From: Manihot esculenta
Lineage: Eukaryota; Streptophyta; Magnoliopsida; Malpighiales; Euphorbiaceae
Length of the DNA stretch: 64,000 nt
Direction: 5' to 3'
Assembly: GCF_001659605.2 (NCBI RefSeq)
Contig: NC_035177.2
Location: 32,008,136 to 32,072,135 of the forward strand
The first letter of the stretch is position 1; the number at the start of each line of letters is the position of its first letter. Below are positions 44,930 to 56,610 of the stretch, piece after piece. A model generated the notes under the pieces. The model made no database searches and was not told the origin of the DNA. It saw only the letters and a list, made by a program, of their open reading frames with translations. The translations under genes were made by a program, and so were the position numbers.

Positions 44930-47900
44930 CTATTTTTCGGACGAAGTAGAAGGAAAAATAGTCCTTAAAGGACTCACATCTGTGAGAACATCCTCGCCTA
45001 CACTATCTGTATTTACAACTACATCTGGAGGAAGCACGGCCTCCTTTGGATCAGGCCTCTCAACATTAACAACGGGGGCAATCTCTGACCCTAGGTGGGG
45101 GTCCTCCTTCTCAGAATTAGGGTCATCTCCCTCTGACCCAAGAACTTCCTCGTCCTCCCCCTCTGGCTCGGATTCTTCTGAAGAAGACGCAGATGGCCGG
45201 CCTACGACGCGACAATCCCCTCTGGGCATAGGGAAATCATCTTCCCCATACAACACTGGCTCGCCATCCGAGTCCAATTCGGGCTTACGAAGCTTTTCCA
45301 AAGGAATATCAGGAGCGTGTCTAGCTTCCCTTAAACCACGATTGTAACCGGTTACGTACATACGGAAGGCTTTCTTAAAAATAACCCCATCTCAGCGGAA
45401 GCTTTATATTCATCAAGATGTGCTTCACAAGCCTCAGCTACAAACGCCTTCAATTCAGAAGAATCCTTGTAGTCCTGAAGGTGAACCTCACAAGCCTGCT
45501 CGATTTTCCTCTTCAGTTCATCAGACTCCTGGTACTCCGCTATACATCGCTCACGCTCCAGCTGAGCCCTGTCTTCAACATGTTTTACTACCTTGAGCAG
45601 GGCTGAACACTTACGTTCCAAGGTCCTGACTTCATGGTTGAGCTGTTGGTGGCGAAGGTTGAACTCTTCAGCCGACGAAGCCAGGTCCCTGATACGATCA
45701 GAGCTCGTACTCAACTCCCGCTCAAGGACCTCCACCCGAGCTAGGGCCCCTTCCTTCTGAGCTTTCACCTCCTTCAGGTGAACCTGCAGTCCTTCAGAAT
45801 CAGCCTTTAAGGCCTCATATTGACGCTGGACCTCAGTTCTCTGGCTCACAGCCTCATCTCTCTCTCGAAGGGCCCCCGTCATAGATGACAGCTGCTTTAA
45901 AACTTCTGCACAATGAGCCTCCACGGCAGCTGCTCTCTCATCAGACTCCTTGAGAACTTTGCAAGTATGAGATAGCTCTGCTTCTAAAGACTTGGTGTGC
46001 TCTGCTGTCTCAGCCGCCTTCTCCTCAGCCTTTTTAATGACCTCCAGTGCAGAGTGCAACTCTACCTGGAGGGACTGGGTATGCTCCCGAGCCGCTGCAA
46101 GGTTACCCCTGGCGTCACTAGTTGCAGACAAATTTTCATCCAGACGTGCCTCTTCAATTCGACGGTCTACAGACTCCCGAAAGGAGCGATCACGAACATC
46201 CACCTCCATAAAGAGGCCCGTCACCTAGTACGGAATAACAATCGTCAAGAAAAAGAAATAAAGCAAACTAAAAGAGAAGTGGAAAAGTAATTTACCATCA
46301 GAAGCATCTCCCTAATCGTCGATCCGAGCTCCTCACGAGAGCGAGACCGAAAGGACGCTTGTTCCTTGGTATAACTGGATAAGAGACCAGTCAGGGCAAG
46401 AAGACGCGGATCTGAGGCCTCGGAAATTCCGCCGAACATTCGCTCTCTAAGCAGCTCGGCAACGGCACTGGCCGGAGATTCAGAGGTAATGTCCGACGCG
46501 TTTAGAGCGTTGTCAGAAGAAGACAACAAAGGCACAGCAGGAACACCTTTCTCCTTCCCAATGGGAGGAAGAGCTGGAGAAGATCCTGTGGCGGCCCTGG
46601 ATTTCTTCCGAACAGAAGATGGGGAAGATGTTCCAGAAGGGGCTGGGCGCTTATCCCCGGACTTTAGTGGAATGCCTTCAGATCCCTCAGGCCTAGTCCC
46701 CACAGAGGCAGGGGCATCTTGGGTAGGAACATCTGGGATTTGGTCCTCTATGAGGATGATCTCCATCCCTGTCCCAGAGGCCTCCTTGTCTTTAGTAACG
46801 GGGGACTTAGATTTTCCCCCTGCCACCCCTTCAGGAGAATGGACAAGACCCGACTCCACTTGTTCAACGACTTGGGTCTGCTCCACAATGGCTAGAGAGG
46901 TTTCCCTCGCGCCCTCCGAGGAAGCTGGAGTAGATTTAGACCCTTCAGCGGGCTTAAGAGTTGAGCTCGATCCACCACGGCTAGATGGCCGACCTGATTT
47001 GGTGCCGCGAGAGCTTGGTTTAGAAGCTCGAGAAGAAGCTTTAGCAGGAGGTCGGCTAACCTTTTTGGAGGAAACAGCTTGAACCACCTCCGCAGCAGCC
47101 TTAGACACCGAACGCCCAGCCGAAAAAGCGTCGAAGACTGCGTGCATATTATCCCGAGACAATACAAAGTTCTTGGGGAACTTGATTTCATCCATTGTAA
47201 CCTCAGAAGCTGCAAAAAACACGAAATTATAAAGAGTCAGCATACTTTCTGATATCATGAGCAAAGAAGAAACATAATCACTAGACAAAGCAATATACCC
47301 GTGTCCCGGATATCCCTAAGATTGGACACGAACATACACTTCTCGACGTCATACTTCCTTTCAACGGAAGTCAGTTGAAGCAACCCCACCTACTCAATAA
47401 GGCTCAATTGGGGCAGCTCGTTGCAACCCGGATGGACCTCCTCCCAACTTAGATCCACCTCCCACGATCGGGCGGACTCTAATTTCAGCTCCGCCACAAG
47501 GAAATTCTCTACCCATCCCTTTATGGAATCCTTGTAGCCCGTGAAAAGAGACAACCCACTACGAGGGGAAAAGTAATAAAAATTCTGAACCGCCCTAACC
47601 AGACGGAAAAAAGTGACAAACAAACACGCTGTGGGGGTAAAACCCCAACTCAGGCAGATAGACTCAAAACAGGACAGAAACAAAATCGAATTTGGGGACA
47701 ACATTCGAGGGGTTACCCCGAAGTACTCGAAAACCTCAATAAAGAAAGGGGTAAAAGGAAACGATAGACCAAAATCCCTCTGTTTGAGAAAGAACACTAT
47801 ACAGCGACCCCTTTGGGGATCCGTCAAACCAGGAGGAGGAGGGTTAGGAAGGACTATCCTTTCGTTTTGAAAAGGCGCTCGAATAAGATACAGAGGAGTA

Positions 47901-47992
47901 TCTAAGAGCCTCTGGGAAATGTGCTTAGTTATGTTGGAAGAAGTAATGTGCGACCTAAGATTAAAGACATCGGGGAGCTTTGGACCTTCCAT
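44930..47992 (-). pseudogene. Antisense gene, module A (Transposase_28-like 'putative gypsy type' protein)
   Basis: Three exons are joined by good introns in frame: exon a 47299-47992 (ATG at 47992), intron 47210-47298, exon b 46296-47209, intron 46225-46295, exon c from 46224 down. Exon a has an aromatic-rich domain (RAPFQNERIVLPNPPPPGLT, FFIEVFEYFGVTPRMLSPNS) resembling the plant 'putative gypsy type transposon' family (Pfam Transposase_28). Exon b is a Ser/Pro/Lys-rich linker. Exon c is a heptad-type Glu/Lys/Leu coiled coil. The end (44930-45361, KAFRMYVTGYNRGLREARHA then an acidic tail) is in another frame. A TAG at 47390-47392 and a frameshift near 45385 make this copy defective. Family function is unknown; a role in Tat elements is only assumed. 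Confidence 0.75.
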
Positions 47993-48220
47993 GGAAGAAC
48001 AAAAAAGCGTACCTGAAAATGCAATAGGGTGAAAAAAGCAGAAGGAGTTGCAGGACAACAGAAAGCAGAAGAGAGCTAGTTTCTTCAAAAGACAGAACGA
48101 AGTCGAAATGAAAGGCAATAATGAGACGGAACGTTGATCTGAACAGTTTTGTCTTGGAACGGTGCGATCATTAATTACTCTCGAAGTTTCCCCTCTCAAC
48201 GGTTAGATAATAACCGGCGA

Positions 48221-48262
48221 GAAGGTAAAGGGGCAAAAAGATGATCGCTGGGCTTATCCACA
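48221..48262 (+). repeat. Internal copy of polypurine tract plus LTR head
   Basis: GAAGGTAAAGGGGCAAAAAG is followed by ATGATCGCTGGGCTTATCC. The true 3' junction at 50201-50235 is GAAGGTGAAGGGGCAAT then TGATGACCGCTGGATTTCC. About 70 bases upstream of each also align, so this is a second, inactive 3' end inside the element. Confidence 0.7.
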
Positions 48263-48855
48263 TCCATCAAGAGCCAGGTCCACGATGACAGCCCATCATT
48301 CAAAAGCCCATTCGCCGTTTACATAATACAAGCCCAACTCGTCCGAACCTTAGAGACAGGGCTCTACCCGGATTTCCCAGTTAGTGCAACTTAACTTACA
48401 AAAATTTACCACTTCACCACCCCTATGGTAAATACCGAGGAAATAAAGGGGCAAGTCATGAAAAGGCTCAAAAATACAAGCAGACAGGAGCATGATAAAG
48501 TTCAGACCTGCTCACCACTTAAAAAGTTATAAGATTTGACTTATCGTTATTAAACAAAGGCTACGAGATCGGAAAGACGCGATGAAGGCACTCCGGAATT
48601 GTACAGAGCCGAGACTCAAAGCCCAATTCATCGAGTAAAGACAGAGCTCACAGGTCGGATAGTCTAGTTCGGAAAAAGTTAAACCGAAAGCTCAGTTGGC
48701 TAAGTGAGTCCGGAGCTCAGCTCATCGATTAAAAGCAAGAGCTCACGAATATGGTCAGTCCAGCTCGGGAAAAGCAAAACAAAATTTAGTTGGATAAAAC
48801 TACGAAGAAAGCAGTCTCAGTACTTCACCCATGACAAAGGAAGAACAGCTCAAGT
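48263..48855. other. Noncoding spacer between antisense modules
   Basis: No open frame of note. It begins with possible decayed LTR sequence and ends with GAGCTCA/AGCTCGG-rich words similar to the spacer before module A. Confidence 0.45.
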
Positions 48856-48859
48856 ATGA

Positions 48860-50160
48860 ATGAAAAACAAGAATTTCATTAAAAGAAAAGTTTCATTACA
48901 GCACGTTACAAATACCCACATTACAGAACGAAAAGCTATCCTTAGAGGATTTACATGACCAAATACATCGTCTGCGTTTACATCACTATCACCTATCATT
49001 ATCCTAGTTTTCGATACAGAGGAACTCTTGAATACGGGAAACGAGCTCAGTAAGTCGGCCGAACCCTGCTTCGTTATTATAGGAGAACTGAACAAGTTGA
49101 TTCCCATAAGCATTTCTCACTGTTCTCCTTTGGACAAACATTCGGTTGCCCAAGTGTGATGCACGGTACATTCGAACAAGCTCAGATATTATATGCTGTT
49201 CGAATGTCACGCATGAAAAACATAAGTCTTCGAGTTACGGCCTCAAGAAGATCACAGAGCAGATGTTCGGAGGCATCGTCGGAAGCTTGACTGAGTGCAG
49301 CAGATCTCAGCCTTTCATAATACAGGTACTTCACACCAAAGGGAGTAATAAATTGATCATTTTCGCCACTTCCATTTATATCAAAAGCAGACAACATGGA
49401 CATCGGGGAAATTCCCTTCTCGAAGGAAGATGAAGTCAAAACAGACCTCCCAGCAGCCCATAGCCTCTTTGGAGCCCGAACAACGACCAAAGGAGGAGGC
49501 CAGCCAGACGATCTGGGTAAAACAGTTTCAACGACCTGCCAAATGACTCCACCCATCAACCGCCCTGCTAGAAGGACCTCAGAAGCAACATTCAGACTCC
49601 CTCGAGGTAATATCGGATTTTCAAGAGTTTTGGACTGATCCATCTTTATCTCAGGTACTGCAAAAAGTTCCAAACAGAGACAAGTCAAGATAATTTTTTG
49701 TCAAAATAATGAAAGCAAGGTTAAAGCAAACCCCTGGGGCAGCAAAGCAATGAAGCCCCCGGCTCACCTTAATCCGTTTGAAGAAAGCGTCAAATACATC
49801 CTTTGTGGAAAAAACATGAGAATCTCGCTGGAAGGAAAAACTCCTTTTCTCCGACAAAGGGCCTAGAAGTGAAGAAGAGTCAACACTGATATATACTCGA
49901 AATCTGAAGTCTTAGTGCAAAGCAACTCTAGACTCTAAGCCCACGGTGTCAGGATCTTTAAAAGACATTCATGGAAAAGGAAAAAGAAGCATGTCCAGGC
50001 GATAATGACAAGGAAGTAAAGAAGAACAGAGTATCTGAGAGGTAAAGAAAGACCAGAAAGGGAAAGAGGCAGATAGAATTCAAGAAATGAGGAATGACAA
50101 AAAGATGAAAGGGAGTTATGAAGGCATCTGTACGCGAACAGACGCGGTCATAATGGTTCT
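48860..50160 (-). pseudogene. Antisense gene, module B: diverged, shortened paralogue of module A
   Basis: The minus strand has a frame whose second exon starts after CTTTTTGCAG at about 49657 with ATG at 49643 (MDQSKTLENPILPRG...AGR). This aligns with module A exon b (TTTTTTGCAG, then MDEIKFPKNFVLSRD...AGR). The far end (48870-48990: AAGTTTCATTACAG, CCTTAGAGGATTTACATG) aligns with module A 44905-44990. The long linker and coiled coil are largely missing and the frame shifts near 49200 (RTAYNI stop versus ISELVRMYRAS). I see no exon a domain of the module A kind. Function unknown. Confidence 0.6.
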
Positions 50161-50200
50161 CGATATTCACCCCCTCGGCAGTCAGAGCAATAACTGCCAA

Positions 50201-50217
50201 GAAGGTGAAGGGGCAAT
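50201..50217 (+). promoter_or_regulatory. Polypurine tract
   Basis: GAAGGTGAAGGGGCAAT lies immediately before the 3' LTR, the expected plus-strand primer of LTR retrotransposons. Confidence 0.8.
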
Positions 50218-50660
50218 TGATGACCGCTGGATTTCCATACCCCCAATCCTGGGCCTAGATTAAGACCATGGCCCATGAAAGGAAGGCCCGCAGGCTCTCT
50301 CCAGTAAAACAGGCCCAGATCTTCAGACCCCTAAGGTCGGGCTCCACCAGATTCTTCCTAACCGAGGTCGGCCCAGCCCAGGATCCAGAATGAGACTCGT
50401 CATACAGCCTGGCAGATCCGCTCGAGCGTACGCATGGGGGAGAATCAGAGGCCGTTACGCATGGAGGAGGCGCCTGATATCCTCGTACGCCCATATCTGT
50501 ATGACAGAGACACGTGGCCCTATCATAGGAGAGCCGTAGTACGTCATCAGCAAGCAGACAGAAAGGATAAAAGGGGATACCCCTCTAGAGAGGGGATAAG
50601 CTTTATTCTTCAATACCAAAACCCTTGTAAAACCCTATTCTATTGGATCTCAGATCATCA
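50218..50660 (+). repeat. 3' LTR, young Tat-like element
   Basis: 443 bases, same ends as the 5' LTR and about ten substitutions from it. It lacks the 67-base segment noted there. Confidence 0.93.
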
Positions 50661-50665
50661 AAAAT

Positions 50666-53600
50666 TATACTCATATAATCCAAATACACTTGAGGGCGTG
50701 CTTCAAATCATATGAAACAAATTTGGTGCAACACTTGTAATTATTGGATTAAGGAGCATAATCAAGTTTATGAGCTAAAACTATATAAAGAAAAGTCTAA
50801 ATTGAAGATTAGAGAAGATTTTTATGAAAATTCAAGTCCATTGAGCCCAATTACAAGATGTACAAGTGCATCAAACCAAGTGGACATATTTGTAGATATC
50901 TGTCATGTACAACTTAAAGAGTATGTGCAAGGTATATGCATAACTCATAGACAGTTTTGATAACATGTTATATATGTTTTTTTTATTTTAATGATATATT
51001 TTGTAAGCCTATTTATTTGAGTTAAGCTTATATTATCTTATTTGCTTGAGTATTGTTAGTTTAGTTGTTTGGACTTAATTTTTGGGCCTTAGCGTGCCAC
51101 ACTCTTGTTATGGGCTATTAAATTTCGATTAGCCTTATTTGACACTTTAAGATTTAGTTTATTTGAGTTTATCGTTGATTTTTAAAACTATTCTATTGTG
51201 TTATAAAGATTTTCGACTTGAACGTACAATCTCATTGCTTGGAGGTTGAATTATGGCGAGAATTATGGCAAGTTCAGTCACTTCCAACTTAATATCTTCT
51301 CTCCTCCCAAAGGCCTTTTCTGCCACAAAGGCTCTGGAAATCTCATCATAGAAGAAGCTACCAGGCTCAAATAGAGAGGCATCTCAGCTTCCAAAGCCAC
51401 AACTTCCTTTTCTCCTTTTCTTTAGTTTTAATTTTTTTCTTCATAAGATCTATTCTTAGTGAAATTGAAAGGTAATTGATACCCAACTTCTCTCTTGTAA
51501 ATGTATCTTTTATTGCAAACTAGATCACAAAGTATTTGGACTTCAACGAAAGTCAATTTTCATATTAACTCATGACACAAGTTTGAGTTTAAATATCAAA
51601 TATTTCATTTATTTAAATTTAAATTTAATTATTTTAAAAATATTAGAAGTTTAAAAATTTAAAGGATTTATTTGATTATCGAATAAAAGTTAGAGAAATA
51701 AAAATAGACAAAAGAAAACTTATTTAGGTGCTATTTTTATTTTTTATTTTTATTGCATATTAGATGATGTAAACAAGTTTGGATGTTTAGAGATGGAAAG
51801 AATGATATACGGTAAACAATGGAAAAGAGGAATTTTTTTTTTTGAGGGTGTGTTTGAAAAAAAAAAACAAATGATATAATGTAGAATAAATTTTTAGTTT
51901 TTGAAATTATATAAAATAAAGGTTATTAATGAAACCGATTCGATTCGATTCTTTTTTAAATTCAATTTAACTTGATTGACATGTTTCTATTTTTAGTTTA
52001 ATTTAGAATTGAATTGATCGATTTCACATACTCTACCTACAGAAGAGGAATAAAGAAGAAAGAAGAAAGAGTAGGGATGACAGTTGATTTGTTCGTGTTC
52101 TTGTTCATGTATTTATGGATATTCGATTCGACTAAATCCTAATAAAATGAATTTAAATAATTATAATTAGGTTTGAATAGTTATAATTGGATTTGAAATA
52201 AATTTCAATTTAATAATTAATACCTCTATTAAGGTCGGATTCAGATTTTATATATAAAATTTCTATTGTTTTAATTTATTTATATAAATAATTAATTTGA
52301 TATAGAAATATATCTTAGAATAATATTTATATTTCTTTATATTTTCATTTAAAATTAAAATTTTTAAGAAATAATTAAATTTTTAAATAAAAATTATTAA
52401 TAAATTTTTTTATATAAATTACTAATTAAAATATATATAATATTAAACTGCTTCAAATTTTATTAAAAAATAATAATTAAAATTAAATGAATCGAAATAG
52501 TTTATATTAAAATTAATGGGATTTGAGACGGATTCAATTTTTAATAATATAAATTTGAGTTTGAGCAGACTAATTTTTATCCATATTATATCTCTTTACC
52601 TCTTAAGGAAAAAAATTGTGTCTTTACTAAGAGAATCTCTATGGTAGACAAGCCACCTAAACATTTACTATAGAAATTAAATGTTTTAATTTTTTATATT
52701 ATTTTTTATATAACTGCTGGATTTCTGATATTCGGATCGCAATCGAGTTTATATAAAAAAAATAAATCGTAACACCAACTAAATCTAATATACAAGTTTA
52801 TCGTATGACACAGTTCAGATCACGCTCGAACAAATAGAATAAAATAGGAATCGAACTCAACAGAAAAATATTCAGTTCACCTGACATCCTTTCACATCCG
52901 TAATAATGAAAAGTGATCGTATATCCATATGACTCTGCGTGATAATGATATGTAATACTGAAATAAAAAGCTGTTATATATCACTAAGAGACAAAATGAA
53001 AAAAGAATAAAAGAAGAGAAAGTGCATCATTATACTAAACTCACACACATATTCTACGTTTTTTCTAGTATTGGATTTAGAACCATCAGATTTAGTTCAG
53101 ATATTTTATTATTATAAAATATATTTTTATTTTATAGATAGGGAATATACCTAGAATATTTCCATTAATTTTTATAATAAAATCTACCTATTTTATTTAT
53201 TCAATAAAATAAATATTATTTATAAACATTTAAATAGTTTAAAACAAAAATTAAATTCAAACTCCATGATGTAATATGTTATAGAAAATAGTAATATAAA
53301 TTATTTTAATATTAAAATTATAAATTAAAATATAATTATATAGAGTAATTTAAAGTGTTTATTAATATTAATTCAATTTTATGTAAATAATGCATAAATT
53401 TCTTCTAGAATTTATCAAGATTTTAAAATGCATGGCTATTTAAATTTTATCATATGTGAAAATAAAAGTAATAATAATTAAATAATTATATATCAATTTT
53501 AATATAAACATTTAATAAAATCATTATTAAATTTATTTTTATATAAAGTTAAATTTATATTAAATACATTCAATTCAAAATGAATATACCTAATATAAGT

Positions 53601-54678
53601 TTAAATTTATATAACAGTTAAATTAAATATTTTATTTAAATTTATATATAATTTCAATATAAATATTTAATTTTATAGTTATTAAATTTAAATTTTAGTT
53701 AGTTAGAAGTAATTCAATTAAAAAATTTTAAATTTTTAAAAAATATTAAATTTTTAAAAATATTAAATTATATCAATTTAATTATTATTTTTTAAAAAAA
53801 TTAAAAATATTTATTTTTTTAATATACAATAAAAGTAATATTATTTTAATATACTTAAATCACACGCTGAATAATAAAATTTTTAAAATTAATATAATCG
53901 AATTAAATAAAATCAAATTTTAATAAAGAAATTTAGAATTCAATGTCTTTATTTTTTATAATAATTTAATCGAATCAAATAAATTGACAAAAAAGCTCAA
54001 AATCCAATGTATTTACTTTTTCTTGTAGGTTATGATATCAATGTATTGAAAGATGAGAAAGAGAGAGAAAGAAAAGACTCAATCATACTCTCACGAGTAT
54101 GAAAACAATCCTACTCTCTTTCTAGACCACTCCCTCACTTAAAATTCTTAAATGAGTAAATTATTTTTACAATTTTCAGATATAATAAAATTAATATATA
54201 TATTTTTTTCATAATATATTTTTCTATTTTTAAAAATTAATAATTTAATTTTTATATCTTGACTTCATCAAATTATAAGTTCAATTTTTCAAAATTTTCT
54301 AAAAAGGAGCAAAGCTTCTAGGAGTAGCTATTGCAATTGCTTATGCTCATATCTTGAGCTCTCTATAAATTCTGTAGCAGGAATTCTTCTAAACTAAATA
54401 AAATAATAAAAGATTTTGCATTGAAGTGGAAAATAATTTACAAATTAATTTCAGAATAAGTTTTCATTTATTTCATAAAAAATATTTTTTATATATCTTG
54501 ATTTTTAAGATATTAAGAAAATTTAGTTGTTAAAAAATATTTGTAATAAAAAAATTATTTAAAAAATAACTTATTATTTTTTTAAATTAATTTTTATAAT
54601 TTTAGATTTTATTAATATTTTTATTTATTAATTTATTAATAATTTTTTAAAATTATAATTAATAATAAAAAAATCAAT

Positions 54679-54711
<33 letters not shown>

Positions 54712-54940
54712 AATTTTTTTAAAGAAATGGAGGTTAAGGTAAGAAAATAGTGAAGCTACTTATCTTTTCTTTTTTCATATATTTAGTTTATAAAATGTAT
54801 ATATTTTGAAAGTTAGCTTAGCGCGGCTATAGTAAAATTGAATTAAAAGAAAAAAAAAAAACAAAAAGAAAGAAACCATTTGGAGTTACGCGCTGCAGCG
54901 AGCGTAATTCAAAAGTTTCAGTTTTGGCTTTGTGTCTTCG
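50666..54940. other. AT-rich intergenic DNA
   Basis: An 82-codon open frame at 50712-50960 has ordinary amino-acid composition but no recognised domain. It may be a transposon fragment. From 51.4 to 54.7 kb the sequence is strongly AT-rich. 52715-53100 has higher GC content and might be a very decayed LTR, but no ends or target duplication can be shown. Confidence 0.5.
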
Positions 54941-54945
54941 ATGCT

Positions 54946-54953
54946 TATATAAA
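54946..54953 (+). promoter_or_regulatory. Possible TATA box upstream of DRM2
   Basis: TATATAAA lies in the GC-richer stretch 54880-54970, upstream of a CT-rich leader at 55200-55430. Several potential splice donors follow (55148, 55369), so the leader is probably spliced. Transcription start is unproven. Confidence 0.3.
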
Positions 54954-55199
54954 CTGGACCCACTTAGACGTGTAACGTAAATTAAAATTATTTTATATTA
55001 TAAATTTATAAAATAATTATATTTTTTAAATTTTTTTTAAATTAAAATTATATTTTTTAAATTAAAATTATATAAAATTTCATATATTTATATCATGTAA
55101 GATATAAAGCGGATCTGAATTGGGTGTGTGCATATGCAGCTGTTTAGGTAAGTATTTTTCATAATTAAATTAGTTCCTTCTTTAACCGTCTCCTAGTCT

Positions 55200-56610
55200 C
55201 AGGCCTCTCGCCTATTTGATTCTGGCACTAAGATCTGTGCTCATCTCATCTTTCTCCCTCACTCCAAAAGAGATTCTCTCCTCCCTTTCACAACTTCTCT
55301 CACTCTCACCTACTGGTTTTTCTCTATCTCCCTCTTTTTCTGAGTTTTTTCTGCCTTCCTTCCTGCATGTAAGCTCGTTTCTTCTCCTCTCTCTGTTCAT
55401 TCTGACCTCTGTTTTGTTCTCTTTTTAATTTTTTTTTGGTAGGTGTCTCTAATCTTTTGGGCCTCCCAGAAATTCTTATTTTGCAGGGAGGAGGTGCATT
55501 ATGTGTGTGTTTTAAGGCAATTTCAGGGTCAGAAACTACTTGAAGAGGTCAATTTCTTTCTGCTTTTATCAATCTCTTCTTTGCTAATTTGTGTTATATT
55601 GCACTTTTTTTATCGGGTATATTTCATTTCCTTTTTTTTTATATTTATCTTTTTGTCTATTTGGCTTACTAGGTCTAATTTGGTCGTCATAATTTTTCTG
55701 CGTTTAATTTACATATTCCATGTTTTTTTTGTGGGTTCCTGTTGCTTCTTAGTTCTTAGGAAAGCAACGCCCATAGGAAAGTAGTAGAAGTGCATTTTTA
55801 AATTTCTTGTCCTGTTCTAATGGGTGGTTGAATGACCGAAAATTCTTGCGCTGTTTTCATGGGGCAGTAAGTATTTTGCTTGGCTTTTTCTGTAAAGTGA
55901 ATAACAATTTAATTTTTTCACATTTGGCATATAGTGTATTGTTATTCAATGAGTTTTGCAGATATGTACATATATTTTTAAGCTATGTTTGGGAGGAAGT
56001 TTTTGGTGGTAATGATAGAATTTTTATGGTAATGCAACTGTTTGGAGGAACTTTTTTTAAGCAAGCTAAGGATTTTAGAGATTCTAAAACCTCCAAAAAT
56101 CTCACCTTTTTAACCCATCAAATAGTTTGTGAAGGTTTTTTTGTTTCTGATACCTTACTTTTCATTTCTTTACTTTAGCTTGCTTTAGTGATCCACCATA
56201 TACTTGATTTGGATTTTAAAGGACCTAATAGCATTGGTATTGATTGGTTTTGAGCCTTTATCATATCAAGGTTCTTAATCTAAGAATTTTTTGGTTCTAT
56301 ACTTGGTATTAGCTTCTTCAGGATTTGTATAATATGGAAATCAAGTATAACTTTTTATTCTGAAATTCTGGCTTTATTTTTTTTAGTTCTAAATGTGTGG
56401 ATTTTTAGTGAGAGCCATTATTTGTGGTTTTTGAATCTATTATCCGCAATCAGTCTGTAAAAACCATGGGTCACCATTTTATGTGCACACTGGTAGTTTG
56501 CTTGCTTTAATAATTGTCTTTGTAATAATTGGCTGCATTTCTTTCTCACTGTCATCCCTCATTTGTTTCTCAAACAGCTTGAAATCTTGGAAGCTGTAGC
56601 TTGGAAGGAG
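55200..56610 (+). other. Probable spliced 5' untranslated region of DRM2
   Basis: A pyrimidine-rich leader (55200-55430), a possible acceptor TTGGTAG|GTGTC near 55442 and a clear one CTCAAACAG|CTTG near 56578 precede the start codon. No coding frame links these pieces to the methyltransferase. RNA data would be needed to fix the exons. Confidence 0.4.

Larger units (their letters stand above)
38914..50660 (+). mobile_element. Young Tat-like Ty3/gypsy element with antisense genes, RT-deleted
   Basis: It is 11,747 bases, with target-site duplication AAAAT at 38909-38913 and 50661-50665. LTRs are 38914-39423 and 50218-50660 with TGATGA/TCATCA ends. The layout is 5' LTR, primer site, gag-protease-aRH-integrase reading frame, tandem array, antisense module A, internal polypurine tract/LTR-head copy, antisense module B, polypurine tract, 3' LTR. 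Antisense genes downstream of pol and a second RNase H are known traits of the Tat/Ogre lineage (for example Grande). The reverse transcriptase is missing, so the copy is non-autonomous. LTRs differ by about ten substitutions over 443 aligned bases by eye, so insertion is fairly recent. Confidence 0.92.

Noticed and set aside
50712..50960. 82-codon open frame as a gene
   Set aside because: Length is within chance for this composition, and no domain, intron or leader supports it.
52715..53100. Decayed solo LTR of the Tat-like family
   Set aside because: It has a GC-richer patch and a TGCTGGATTTCTGA start-like string, but no convincing end, no target duplication and weak body similarity.
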